NCBI GenBank assembly: GCA_904830895.1
Contig: LR882960.1
Span: 1-64,000, forward strand
Source of the DNA: Planktothrix rubescens CCAP 1459/22
GTDB lineage: Bacteria > Cyanobacteriota > Cyanobacteriia > Cyanobacteriales > Microcoleaceae
Reading direction: 5' to 3'
DNA length: 64,000 bases
In this document: positions 17,108 through 27,589 of the stretch, piece by piece
Position numbering within the stretch: the first letter of the stretch is position 1
Layout: each line of letters starts with the position of its first letter
Made by a program: the position numbers and the translations under genes
The notes under the pieces: generated by a model
What the model was told of the DNA's origin: nothing
What the model saw: only the letters and a program-made list of their open reading frames with translations
Databases searched by the model: none

Positions 17108-20100
17108 ATGTCTATTGCTCGTCATCATGCTGAATGGTTATCCTTAATTGAAGCTTCTGGCCCCTTCTTAAGCTTGCAAACCTTATTAGAGGTTTTTCCT
17201 CAAGGGTTAGATGCCCATGACCCTGAGCGATTTCGGGTTTTACGTCAAGCGTATGAAGAATGGCTAGAAAATCATTCTGATGTGGGAATTCATCGAACTT
17301 GGGGAGAATGGGTTTTAAAAGAAATCCTCGAATTTCCCGATGAAGTTTTAAAAACAGGGCAAAACATTCCCCAAGGGTTAAAAGTCTTTATTCCTGAACA
17401 TCAAGAAACCCTGCGCCCGGATTATATTGTTAATTCAATAGATGATTCAGCCGATTCAAACCGCCCTAAAATTCGTTTATTGGTGCAAATTTATCCTCCC
17501 GAACAAGCATTAGAAAAAACCCTAAAAAATTCTCGCTGGTCAGCGTCTCCCGCAACTCGGATGATGGAATTACTTCGGGGAACAGGAGTCTGGTTAGGAT
17601 TAATAACCAATGGGGGAAATTGGATGTTAATTAATGCCCCGACGGGAACCAATGAAATCGCCCCAGGGATTAAATATAATACCCCTTCCCCAACCGTTAG
17701 TTATATTTCTTGGTATGCAAATTTATGGTTAGAAGAAAAAATTACCCTCCAAGCGTTTAGAAGTTTATTAGGGGTGCAACGCTTTTTTGGAGTTCCAGAT
17801 GACCAAACCTTAGAAGCTTTATTTGTTAAAAGTGCCGATAGTCAACAGGAAGTTACTGACCAATTAGGGTATCAAGTTAGAAAAGCCGTTGAAGTTTTAA
17901 TTCAAAAAATTGATAAAATTGATCAAGACCGTAACCGTAGCTTATTAAAAAATATTTCACAAACTCAACTTTATGAAGCCGCTTTATTTATGATGATGCG
18001 GTTAGTGTTTCTCTTTTCAGCCGAAGAAAAAGGTTTATTACGGTTAGGCGAGTCCCTTTATGATCAATCTTACTCCGTCTCAACCTTACGGTCACAACTG
18101 CGAGAAATTGCCGACCATTATGGGGAAGAAATCTTAGAACGTCGCCATGATGCTTGGTGTCGTTTATTAGCTACCTTTCGGGCGGTTTATGGGGGCATAG
18201 ACCATGATTTATTGCGTTTACCCGCATTAGGTGGCGATTTGTTTAACCCCGATAAATTCCCCTTTTTAGAAGGACGAACCGAGGGAAATTGGCAACAAGT
18301 TTCCGCCCAACCCATTCCTATTGATAATAGAACTGTTTTACATTTATTAGAAGCATTACAAATTTTACAAATCAAAGTTCCCGGCGGTGGAACAGAACCA
18401 AGACGGTTATCGTTTCGGGCGTTAGATGTGGAACAAATTGGTCATGTGTATGAAGGGTTATTAGACCATACCGCAATTCGCGCAACTTCTCCGGTTTTAG
18501 GATTATTGGGGACAAAAGACAAAGAACCCGAAATTACTTTAGATGAATTAGAAATTGCTTTTGCTAAAGGGGAAAATGAGTTCATTAAAATTCTCAAAAC
18601 TTTAACCGGACGGTCTGAAACGACGTTAAAAAAAGCCGTTGATAGTGCAAACTTTAACAAAACTGTCATCCTGAGTGAAAGGAAGGATTTCGGTGGGGTC
18701 GTGAAGGATAGTAGAGATTCTTCGCCATCCGTTCGACAAGCTCAGGACAAGGCTCAGAATGACAATAATGATGTCATCCTGAGTGAAACGAAGGATCTCG
18801 GTGGTGTCGTCAAGGATAATAGAGATTCTTCGCAAGCTCAGAATGACAATAATAATGCTCAGAATGACAGGAGAGGTTATGCTCAGAATGACAAGAATAA
18901 TCTTCAGAATGACAGGAGAGGTTATGCTCAGAATGATAACCTTTTAATTGCTTGTAATAATAATTCTGAATTATTGGAACGGGTGAAACCCTTTATTAAT
19001 TTAATTCGCTCTGATACCTTCGGTTATCCTGTCATTATTCCCACCGGAAGCGTTTATGTCGCTCAAGGAAATAACCGCCGAGAAACGGGAACCCATTACA
19101 CTCCTAAAAGTTTAACTGAGGAAATTGTTCGTTATACTTTAGAACCTTTAGTATATCAAGGCGTGGCGGAAGGAAAACCGAAAACCGAGTGGAAGTTAAT
19201 TCCCGCGCCGGAACTTTTAAACCTCAAAATCTGTGATATGGCGATGGGTTCAGGGGCGTTTTTAGTTCAGGTTTGTCGATATTTAGGAGAACGATTAATA
19301 GAAGCCTGGAAAGAAGCAGAAACGGCAAATCCAGGTAAGATTGTGATTGCACCGGATGGTCAATTATCTAAGTCTCGTCCCCAAGAATCGATTATCCCTA
19401 TTGACGCGACAGAACGGTTAATGGTGGCAAAACGCATTATCGCCGAACGTTGTATTTATGGAGTGGATAAAAACCCCTTAGCGGTGGAAATGGCAAAGTT
19501 ATCTTTATGGTTAGAAACCTTACAAAAAGATAAACCCTTTACTTTTTTAGACCATGCTTTGAAAGCTGGAGATTCATTAGTCGGAGTGAATTTAGAACAG
19601 TTAAAACGGTGGAATTTACAAACTGAGGGGGAATCTTATCAATTAGGAATTGGCGGAGATGATTTACAACAATTATTAGATGAAGTCATTAATTTTCGGT
19701 TACAAATTGAATCGAAACCCGTCAACAGTCCCCAAGACCAAAAGGAAAAAGAATATTTACTCCTTCAAGCCAATGCCAGAATTAAGGATTTAAAAGATCG
19801 GGCAGATTTATTAATTTCTAGTTATCTCACGAATGTTAAAAAACAGGAACAACAAGACCTACGATTAACTTTATTAATGGTTGCTCAAGGGAAAGCGAGT
19901 ATTACCGACTATCAACGGGAAATTTTACCTGATTTAAACAGTTTAACTCCTTTCCATTGGGAATTAGAATTTCCCGAAGTCTTCCTAACTGCCAGAAATG
20001 AACCCGAATCTAACCTGAATCGTAAATCCAAAATCGTAACTCGTCAATCAACAATTGGTTTTAATGCCCTTGTAGGAAATCCGCCATTTATGGGAGGTCA

Positions 20101-21763
20101 AAAAATTACAGGGCCGTTGGGAACTCCCTATCGAGATTATTTAGTTCAATATTTAGCTAATAATGTCAGAGGAAGTGCCGATTTATGTGCTTACTTCTTT
20201 TTAAGAGGGCAACAGTTAATAAGTGAAAAAGGAGGATTTGGGTTAGTTGCAACTAATACTATTGCCCAAGGAGATACGCGAGAAGTCGGGTTAGACCAAA
20301 TGGTTCAGAATTTACAAACCTCGGCTGTCATCCCACAGACCCCGACCGTCATCCCCCACGCCCCGACTGTCATCCTGAGTGAAACGAAGGATCTCCGTGA
20401 GGTCGTCAAAAATAGTAGAGATTCTTCGCAATCCGTTCGACAAGCTCAGGACAAGGCTCAGAATGACAAGAATAATGCTCAGAATGACAACAATAATGCT
20501 CAGAATGACAGAAAAGGCGTTATTTATCGGGCGGTTAATAGCCGAAAATGGGAAGGAACTGCAAGTTTAGAAGTCGCTTTTGTTTGGATGCGTCAAGGAG
20601 AATGGCAAGGAGACTTTATTTTAGATGAAAAACCTGTTAATGGAATTACACCCTTTTTAACAGTACCAGGGAAATTAGCAGGTAATCCTTATCGGTTAAT
20701 TGCTAATCAAAATAAATCGTTTCAAGGTTCAGTTGTTTTAGGAATGGGGTTTGTATTGGAACCGGAAGAAGCTCAAAAATTAATTGAAAAGAGTCCTAAA
20801 AATAAGGATGTTTTATTTCCCTATTTGAATGGGGAAGATTTAAACTCTAATCCAGATCAATCTCCGAGTCGTTGGGTGATTAATTTCAAAGATTGGCCAT
20901 TAGATGCTGACCAGGATGATCCCAAAAAACCTAAAGGCAGACCCTATGCTGTTGATTATCCAGATTGTTTAAAAATAGTTGAGGAAAAAGTTAAACCAGA
21001 AAGAGATAAAAATAATCGTAAAGAACGCCGTGAAAAATGGTGGCAATATGCGGAGAAGTGTCCAGCACTTTATGAAGCGATCGCAGGTATGAATAGAGTT
21101 TTAAGTATATGCACTCAAGCAACTAAGTTTATATGTCCTGAATTTGTATCAACAAATATAGTGTATTCTAACGCTGTTTCAATTTTAACTTTTGATAGTT
21201 ATTTTGATTTTGCGCTTCTCAACAGTAGTTTTAATGATATTTGGGCAAGAAAATATGCTAGTTCATTAGAAACTCGTTTAAGGTATACACCCACAGACTG
21301 TTTTGAAACTTTTCCCTTTCCTCTTCTAAACAATCAACCCAGAATCGTAAATTTAGAAAAAATTGGTGAAAATTATTATAATTATCGTCAACAAATTATG
21401 TTAACTCGTCAGGAAGGATTAACGAAAACCTATAATCGGTTTCATAACCCCGATGAACAATCCCCAGATATTATAAAATTGCGAGAACTGCACGTTGAAA
21501 TGGATCAAGCCGTTGCTGTAGCTTACGGTTGGGATGACCTCGCCTTAGATCACAATTTCCACGAAACAAAACAAGGAATTCGGTATACAATTAGTGAAGC
21601 AGCTAGACGGGAAATATTAGACCGACTGTTGCAACTAAATCATCAACGTTACGCGGAAGAAGTTGAAGCCGGACTTCATGATAAAGGCAAGAAGAAAGCG
21701 ACAAAAAAAAAGCCTAATGAATCTTCATCTCCCCCTGAAGCTGGACAATTGACTTTATTTTAA
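17108..21763 (+). CDS. drmMI: DISARM adenine-specific DNA methyltransferase DrmMI, with repeat-derived insertions
   Basis: A 1551-residue N6-adenine methyltransferase, the modification subunit of class 1 DISARM. The AdoMet-binding motif DMAMGSGAF lies near residue 710 and the catalytic NPPF near residue 990. The N-terminal 500 residues and the C-terminal target-recognition part look normal. Two low-complexity stretches interrupt it: residues about 519-615 (18661-18951) and about 1073-1137 (20325-20518). Both are built of VILSETKDL, VVKDSRDSS and AQNDNN units encoded by a dispersed repeat. Both keep the frame, and neither contains a stop. They fall outside the catalytic motifs, so the enzyme may still fold. 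The C terminus ends AGQLTLF. Confidence 0.9.
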   Translation: MSIARHHAEWLSLIEASGPFLSLQTLLEVFPQGLDAHDPERFRVLRQAYEEWLENHSDVGIHRTWGEWVLKEILEFPDEVLKTGQNIPQGLKVFIPEHQETLRPDYIVNSIDDSADSNRPKIRLLVQIYPPEQALEKTLKNSRWSASPATRMMELLRGTGVWLGLITNGGNWMLINAPTGTNEIAPGIKYNTPSPTVSYISWYANLWLEEKITLQAFRSLLGVQRFFGVPDDQTLEALFVKSADSQQEVTDQLGYQVRKAVEVLIQKIDKIDQDRNRSLLKNISQTQLYEAALFMMMRLVFLFSAEEKGLLRLGESLYDQSYSVSTLRSQLREIADHYGEEILERRHDAWCRLLATFRAVYGGIDHDLLRLPALGGDLFNPDKFPFLEGRTEGNWQQVSAQPIPIDNRTVLHLLEALQILQIKVPGGGTEPRRLSFRALDVEQIGHVYEGLLDHTAIRATSPVLGLLGTKDKEPEITLDELEIAFAKGENEFIKILKTLTGRSETTLKKAVDSANFNKTVILSERKDFGGVVKDSRDSSPSVRQAQDKAQNDNNDVILSETKDLGGVVKDNRDSSQAQNDNNNAQNDRRGYAQNDKNNLQNDRRGYAQNDNLLIACNNNSELLERVKPFINLIRSDTFGYPVIIPTGSVYVAQGNNRRETGTHYTPKSLTEEIVRYTLEPLVYQGVAEGKPKTEWKLIPAPELLNLKICDMAMGSGAFLVQVCRYLGERLIEAWKEAETANPGKIVIAPDGQLSKSRPQESIIPIDATERLMVAKRIIAERCIYGVDKNPLAVEMAKLSLWLETLQKDKPFTFLDHALKAGDSLVGVNLEQLKRWNLQTEGESYQLGIGGDDLQQLLDEVINFRLQIESKPVNSPQDQKEKEYLLLQANARIKDLKDRADLLISSYLTNVKKQEQQDLRLTLLMVAQGKASITDYQREILPDLNSLTPFHWELEFPEVFLTARNEPESNLNRKSKIVTRQSTIGFNALVGNPPFMGGQKITGPLGTPYRDYLVQYLANNVRGSADLCAYFFLRGQQLISEKGGFGLVATNTIAQGDTREVGLDQMVQNLQTSAVIPQTPTVIPHAPTVILSETKDLREVVKNSRDSSQSVRQAQDKAQNDKNNAQNDNNNAQNDRKGVIYRAVNSRKWEGTASLEVAFVWMRQGEWQGDFILDEKPVNGITPFLTVPGKLAGNPYRLIANQNKSFQGSVVLGMGFVLEPEEAQKLIEKSPKNKDVLFPYLNGEDLNSNPDQSPSRWVINFKDWPLDADQDDPKKPKGRPYAVDYPDCLKIVEEKVKPERDKNNRKERREKWWQYAEKCPALYEAIAGMNRVLSICTQATKFICPEFVSTNIVYSNAVSILTFDSYFDFALLNSSFNDIWARKYASSLETRLRYTPTDCFETFPFPLLNNQPRIVNLEKIGENYYNYRQQIMLTRQEGLTKTYNRFHNPDEQSPDIIKLRELHVEMDQAVAVAYGWDDLALDHNFHETKQGIRYTISEAARREILDRLLQLNHQRYAEEVEAGLHDKGKKKATKKKPNESSSPPEAGQLTLF
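18661..18951. repeat. Dispersed repeat inserted in frame in drmMI, first site
   Basis: Contains two copies of a CATCCTGAGTGAA(A/G) CGAAGGAT-type unit, each followed by a TAGAGATTCTTCG unit, and then many GCTCAGAATGACAAT-type tandem units. Related sequence appears at 20366-20518 and at 63830-63900. Such palindromic repeats are common between genes; here they are translated. Confidence 0.8.
20325..20518. repeat. Dispersed repeat inserted in frame in drmMI, second site
   Basis: The same family as 18661-18951: a short CCCGACCGTCATCCC-type duplication, one TCATCCTGAGTGAAACGAAG unit, a TAGAGATTCTTCG unit and three GCTCAGAATGACAA units. It is in frame within drmMI, about 80 residues after the catalytic NPPF. 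Confidence 0.8.
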
Positions 21764-21823
21764 TCCAGATTTTTATTGTTCATTTTACTTGATAAAATTT
21801 TAGTATAGGAGTTAATTAGCATC

Positions 21824-23227
21824 ATGAATAATACAGAATATCAAGGCTTTTGGTGGTTGCCATCTAATCCAAACGAATCAGTAGCAGGAGTATTAACCTT
21901 TAAACCTTCAGAAATAATTGAACTCAAACTCATCGGAGCCTTAGTAGGAAACTCAGGTGGGAATCAAGATCATGTTAATCTACCAATTATATTAGGAGTA
22001 GTTGAAAGGAAGATTATTACTCTTTCAGACTGTATTCGCACAAAATTTAACTCAAGTAGACCAGGATATGATAGCGAAACCTATAGAGTAAAATTTGTTT
22101 TTATTGGTGAACACTTTCAAGATCCTCAAGAAATACGGTTTAACGAAGTTTCAATTCAGTCTACTTACTTATCAGACTGGGTTAATTTTTCTCCTATTCA
22201 AGAATTACCAACTATAGATGATACAAATAATCTTCAACAATTCACTTTTATCTATAATAAACCGGAAAGCATAAAAGCCAATATCATAGAAGGAGAAATT
22301 TCAGTATTTTATGGGTGTCAAAATTCAGGTAAACTTTATGATATTGATTTTAAGCAATTGTCTTCTATTAGTATTAAAGTTAATCAATTTATTTCTTTTG
22401 AAGATTTATACTCTCAATATATTTGTCCTATCTTAGACTTTTTAACATTGGCTACAGGACAACCTAATTCTGTAGAAAAAATTTATTTTCCTGATATAAA
22501 TAATGAATTGAAATCAGTAGAAATGCTTTTTTTCAGCAATTCTATAGAGTCTAAAAAAATACTTTCAACTGATGATTTACTATTTAGCTTGGCTGACATC
22601 GAATCCGATTTTAGCTTAATGTTACAACTATGGTTTAATTCTTATAAGGAGTTAGAGAGTATATTTAACCTCATTTTTAGCACTGAGTATAAACCTGATA
22701 TGTACTTAGAAAGTAAGTTTCTTAATATTGCACAAGCTGCTGAGTCTTATCATCGCCGAAGATGTAAAAATCAAGTTTTGACTCAGCCAGAACATGACGC
22801 TAGAATTGAATCTATATTAAATAATACTCCAGAAGAATATAAAAAATGGTTGAATGCGAAACTTCATTTTAGTAATGAACCCCCCTTACTGGAGAGGTTA
22901 ATGGATTTATTAGACAAAACAAAAAAAGTAATGAATCCTTTAGTAAAAGATCATGCAAAGTTTGCTAAAAAAGTTAGAGATACTCGAAACTATTTTACTC
23001 ATTGGAATACTGATCTTCAAGATAAAGCCGCTCAAGGTGAAGAATTGTTTAGAATAACACAAACACTTTTATTTATGCTTCAATCTTGTTTACTGATGGA
23101 ACTGGGTTGTACTCCAGAACGGTGCGCTGAATTAATTAGCAAAAATAAAAAATATCAGTATGCTGTTCGGAACATATCAAAAACTGAAAAAAGCCAAGCG
23201 ACGAGGAGAGTTCAGGAAGCTGAATGA
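21824..23227 (+). CDS. ApeA-like HEPN ribonuclease embedded in the DISARM operon
   Basis: A 467-residue protein. The N terminus (YQGFWWLPSNPNESVAGVL) resembles the N-terminal domain of the anti-phage abortive-infection protein ApeA, whose members start with a G-x-WWLP-type strand and a G-x-L strand. The C-terminal third is helical with a HEPN RNase motif: Arg388-NYFT-His393. HEPN proteins cut RNA to shut down infected cells. It sits 60 bp after drmMI and 46 bp before drmA, on the same strand, so it is probably co-transcribed. It is not one of the standard DISARM components. It appears intact although drmA is broken. The family call is from pattern recognition only. Confidence 0.7.
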   Translation: MNNTEYQGFWWLPSNPNESVAGVLTFKPSEIIELKLIGALVGNSGGNQDHVNLPIILGVVERKIITLSDCIRTKFNSSRPGYDSETYRVKFVFIGEHFQDPQEIRFNEVSIQSTYLSDWVNFSPIQELPTIDDTNNLQQFTFIYNKPESIKANIIEGEISVFYGCQNSGKLYDIDFKQLSSISIKVNQFISFEDLYSQYICPILDFLTLATGQPNSVEKIYFPDINNELKSVEMLFFSNSIESKKILSTDDLLFSLADIESDFSLMLQLWFNSYKELESIFNLIFSTEYKPDMYLESKFLNIAQAAESYHRRRCKNQVLTQPEHDARIESILNNTPEEYKKWLNAKLHFSNEPPLLERLMDLLDKTKKVMNPLVKDHAKFAKKVRDTRNYFTHWNTDLQDKAAQGEELFRITQTLLFMLQSCLLMELGCTPERCAELISKNKKYQYAVRNISKTEKSQATRRVQEAE

Positions 23228-23273
23228 TACTCAAAAATTACCAATTGTAAATTTAAAATTGTAAATCTTAATT

Positions 23274-26200
23274 ATGGAAATCCTTAAACTCCCTGCTGTT
23301 CTCCCTGGTACTTTAGACTTAGTTGAAATCAATCTAAAACTCAAAAAAGGTGAGATTCAACTTGATTGGAATGCAGTGATTTCCGCCCCTGAATCGGCTT
23401 TAAAAATTCTATTAGACGGGATAGAATTAAAGGATGAGAACTTAATCCCTGATGATAGCGGAGTTGCAGATCAAGTTATTCGTCAAATTACAACTTATTT
23501 TGACAATTGCCATAAAAAACAAACTAAAAAAATTGTCAGAAATCCTGAACAATCTTCTTTATTTAATGTTGAATATATCGCTGCTAATCAACCGGAAAAA
23601 CAAGGCAGTTTAATCGAACAACAATTTATTATTAATCCCAACCTCACCGAACTTAATCCCCCTGAATCGCCAATGGTAAATCCCCAATCGTCAATCATAA
23701 ATCCCAAATCCCCCTATGAACTTCGCCAAGAATTAGAAGAAATGATTTTCAACGATTTACTCGGCCCGGCGGAGGGAGAAGACGAAGAAGTGGATGAAAG
23801 TAGTGTAACAGATCGCTATTTAGTCGGACTATTATCCCCCTTAATTCGCAATAAAACCCCAGAAGAACAACCCGAACAACAAGACGAATTCGTCCCCGCC
23901 GAAAAAGGTAACTCAGAAGAAGGAACCACAGAGGGAACCATACCCCCACCTAATACCATGTTCCCCTCATCAATGGGTTTAACCTTCTGCGTTGATAGTG
24001 ATGTAAAAGCCATAAAAATTACCGCCAAATGGGGACATTATCAACGAGAAAAGAAACAAAATTTAACTGAAAAAGAAACATCAGAACCCAAACGAATTTG
24101 GAAACGCTATCCCATTCAAGGAACCAAAATTCAACCCTTAAAATCCGGTGAAATCCCTGAATGGACTGTTGACCCCGAATATCCAGGGGTAATCGTTAAA
24201 GGACGGATGCGCCGCCTCGATAATCAAGATTGGATTGTCACCTTATTTTTAGTGAATGGTCAAAAAGAACCCGCTAAACAACGAGATAAAGCTTGGTTAT
24301 TCCAACCGGAATTAATGATTGATTCCCCTGATAAAAATTATTCTAATATTTTCGTTAAAAAACCTGTTTCAATTCAACAAAACTTAGATCCTGTTATTCA
24401 ACTAGAAAATCAACAAATGGCGATGTTATATCGTCATCAAGTGGAATTTGCTGTCGGACATGGGGTGGGGGTTCATGCCGAAATTGTCCCCGACAATCCC
24501 ACCCAAGCCTCCGGTCTAAAAACCTGCATGATTCCCCGCTATGAAGTACCACAAACCACACCCCCCAGCGTTGAAGAAATTCCTCAGTTAAACGGGTTAA
24601 TTTTAGACATGAAAACCCTAGCGGAAGCCCAACCCACCGACGTTCCCCAACTCTTAACCCCCCTGATTACCGCTTATCAAAACTGGATTCAAGAACAACA
24701 ACAATCACTACAAGATTTACTCCTCAACCCCGACTTTTTACCTTCTCAAAATGCAGCCCAAACCACCCTCAATCATTGCCAAACTACCTTAGACCGTATC
24801 CAAGAAGGGATTCAACTTTTAACCCAAAATCCCCAAGCCGTAGAAGCCTTTCAATTTATGAATGAAGCCATGTGGCGACAGCGTGTACACGGGATTTATG
24901 CTGAACTTAAACGTCAAGGAAAAGATCCGAATTTAGATGAAATTGATACCCCGAACAATCATAGCTGGCGAACTTTTCAACTTGCTTTTATTCTCCTGAA
25001 TTTACCCCCTCTCACTGATTTACACCACCCCGGCCGTTCTCACCCTCTGGATGCGGTCTGTGATTTACTGTGGTTTCCCACCGGAGGCGGTAAAACCGAA
25101 GCTTATTTAGGACTCACAGCCTATACCATCGGACTGCGGCGGTTACAGGGTTCTATTGGGGGACGAGATGGAGAACATGGAGTAGCCGTTTTAATGCGCT
25201 ATACCCTGCGTTTATTGACCTTGCAACAGTTCCAACGGGCAACCACCTTAATTTGTGCCTGTGAAGTCATCCGCCGCCAAAACCCGCAAAAATGGGGGTC
25301 AGAACCGTTTCGGATTGGTTTATGGGTCGGAAACAATAGCACCCCCAACTACACCAGCCAAAGCGAAGAATTTGTCAAACAAAGCAAAGGACAAGGGCGA
25401 CCCTCCGGTATGGGTTCCCCCCACCAACTCACGAACTGTCCTTGGTGTGGCACAAAAATCGACCCAGGTAGACACATTGTTGTCCACCCCGTTGATAAAG
25501 AACAAGGACGCACCCTCGTCTACTGTGGAGATAGTTTAGGACGATGTTGCTTTACCCTCAAACAGTCTCCCCAGGAAGGGTTGCCCATTATAGTTGTTGA
25601 TGAAGAAATTTATCGGCGTTTACCAACTCTGTTAATTGCCACCGTTGATAAATTTGCCCAAATGCCGTGGAAAGGGGAAACCCAAATGTTATTCGGACAG
25701 GTGAGTGGTTACTGTGACCGTCATGGGTTCCGCTCTCCCGACTTAGACGATAAAGACAGCCACCGCGCCACCAATAAACTTCCCGCCGCCAAAACCCGAC
25801 CTCATGCTCTCCTGCGTCCCCCCGACTTAATTATCCAGGATGAATTGCATTTAATTAGTGGCCCCTTGGGGTCAATGGTGGGACTGTATGAAACCGTTGT
25901 GGATCATTTGTGTACTTGGGAAGTTAATGGTCAATCTGTCCGTCCTAAAGTGATTGCTTCAACGGCCACCATCCGCCAAGCGTCCGCCCAAGTTCACCAT
26001 CTATTTTTGCGGAAGCTGCATATTTTCCCGCCACCTGGGTTGGATATTCAAGATAACTTTTTCTCCCGCCGTCGAGAACCGAGTCCTGAGCATCCTGGGC
26101 GACTGTATTTAGGCATTTGCGCCCCCGGTCGGCGGTTAAAAGCGACGATGATTCGGGTGTATTTAGCCACGTTATCGGCAGCGCAGGCATTGTATGAGAA

Positions 26201-26426
26201 ATATGGAAAAGTTGCAGACCCTTGGATGACCTTGGTGGGTTACTTTAACTCCCTACGAGAATTGGGGGGAACACGAAGGTTAGTGGAAGATGATATTCGG
26301 ACTCGTTTAAAGCGGATGAGTGAACGGGGATTGAAAAATCGCCTGTTAAGAAACTTTGATGAATTAACCTCCCGTAAGGATTCTACGGATATTCCCCTGA
26401 TAAGCTGTTATGCATTTAAACTGTGA
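23274..26426 (+). pseudogene. drmA: DISARM helicase DrmA, N-terminal part, cut by an IS630 element
   Basis: First 1043 residues of DrmA, the DISARM helicase core. Visible are Walker A FPTGGGKTEAYLG (near residue 605), a four-cysteine zinc site (CPWCG and later CGDSLGRCC), DELH (near residue 856) and STATIRQ. The native frame ends at 26402; the last residues CYAFKL come from the IS. Removing 26403-27589 and one TA joins ATA to TTAGACCGT and gives one uninterrupted 1307-codon protein. The missing second RecA lobe is in the 27592-28386 fragment. Residues around 125-150 (NPQSSIINPKSPYE) match an intergenic-type repeat also seen between drmA and drmB. The truncated product lacks the motif needed for ATP-driven unwinding. 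Confidence 0.9.
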
Positions 26427-27589
26427 TTATAGCATTACCTTTGTTTTTAAGTTTACGTCCCCATTTAATAGATAACTGTCCCTCATTTAAAAGCTGATGC
26501 AATAAACACTCTAGCTCATCAACTGATTTAAAGAGTCGATTAGCAATATATTCTTTAGCTGAATGCCAGACCAATTCAATTAAATTATAATCTGGACTAT
26601 ATTCTGGAAGAAATTCTAAATAGATATTAGGCATTTCTGCTTTAATTTTTTCTAGGTATTCTTCTTTTTTGTGAAAACTTGCATTATCAAGAATAATGAC
26701 AATCTTTGCTCCTTTTTCTACAAATTCTTCTGCTTGATTTCCCGCTAATACCCACTCATGAATTAGCTCTTGATAAAAACTTTTTAACACTTGATAAAAA
26801 TTATTTGCATTCCCTTTATCCAGAAATTCTACAAATCTTTTTTTGTCCGAGTACCTCAATCCTCCCATAACATTAACTTTTCCTTTCCTTCTGTCTCCTC
26901 TAATCTTTCTTCTCTTTCCTTTTTCACACCAGTTCTTTCTTTTTATTACTCTTAAATTAAATCCACTTTCATCCCAAAACCATACCTGTAATTGTTCTGG
27001 ACTTTCTTTTGTTATTTTTAAATATTCTTCTATTTTATTTTTAAATAATTTCCTTTTTTCTGGATCTCTTTTCTCTTCCAAGCTATACTTTGCCCACAAG
27101 TAAACATACTTTTTTTTCTTTAATATCCTTCTCACTTGTGAACCACTTAATTTTATTTCTGTGATTTGTTCTAAATAAGTTGCCAATCTTTCTCCTGTCC
27201 ATCTCCCAAATTCATATCCTAATTCTTCCGGTTCTTTTTCTACAGTTTCTAATAATATCTCTATATATTTATCTGTGGCTTTTCTATTATTTCCTTTCAT
27301 TCTTTCATCTTTCAGGCTTTCTAACTTGTCCGGATCTCCATGTACACACCAATAACATACTTTATTTATTGAACATCCCAAAAAATTGGCAATTTCACTT
27401 TGTTTTTTACCATCATTTAGCAATAGTAGAATCAAGATTCTTTCTCTGATTTGTCCATTTTCTTCCTCTTTCAATCTTTTCTGTAGTTTCTCTACTTGCT
27501 TTTCATTTAAGTGATTTTTAGCAGGCATCTTTTTATTGATTTTTCTAAACTTAGTTTTTCATTATACCCTATTTAGATGCTGAACAGCT
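26403..27589 (-). mobile_element. IS630-family element, IS630-A copy 1, inserted in drmA
   Basis: A 1187-bp element with imperfect terminal inverted repeats (AGCTGTTATGCATTTAAA at one end, AGCTGTTCAGCATCTAAA at the other). It is flanked by a TA target duplication at 26401-26402 and 27590-27591, as is typical for IS630/Tc1-mariner elements. It carries one transposase gene. Three more copies with the same length and the same encoded protein lie at 37304, 43588 and 47188, so spread was recent. Confidence 0.95.
26416..27528 (-). CDS. IS630-family transposase (copy 1)
   Basis: A 370-residue DDE transposase. An N-terminal helix-turn-helix (KQSEIANFLGCSINKVCYW) binds the ends. The catalytic triad is visible as FWDESGF, IILDNASFHK and the final Glu in NLIELVWHSAKE. 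Start ATG at 27528 with RBS-like AAAAAGATG context. The length is normal for the family. The protein is the same in all four copies of this window. Confidence 0.95.
   Translation of the reverse strand: MPAKNHLNEKQVEKLQKRLKEEENGQIRERILILLLLNDGKKQSEIANFLGCSINKVCYWCVHGDPDKLESLKDERMKGNNRKATDKYIEILLETVEKEPEELGYEFGRWTGERLATYLEQITEIKLSGSQVRRILKKKKYVYLWAKYSLEEKRDPEKRKLFKNKIEEYLKITKESPEQLQVWFWDESGFNLRVIKRKNWCEKGKRRKIRGDRRKGKVNVMGGLRYSDKKRFVEFLDKGNANNFYQVLKSFYQELIHEWVLAGNQAEEFVEKGAKIVIILDNASFHKKEEYLEKIKAEMPNIYLEFLPEYSPDYNLIELVWHSAKEYIANRLFKSVDELECLLHQLLNEGQLSIKWGRKLKNKGNAIITV

Noticed and set aside
26843-27449. Open frames of 86 and 89 codons opposite the IS630-A transposase, repeated in all four copies
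   Set aside because: They are antisense shadows of the transposase gene; the hydrophobic, Leu/Phe/Ser-rich composition follows from the AT-rich coding strand.
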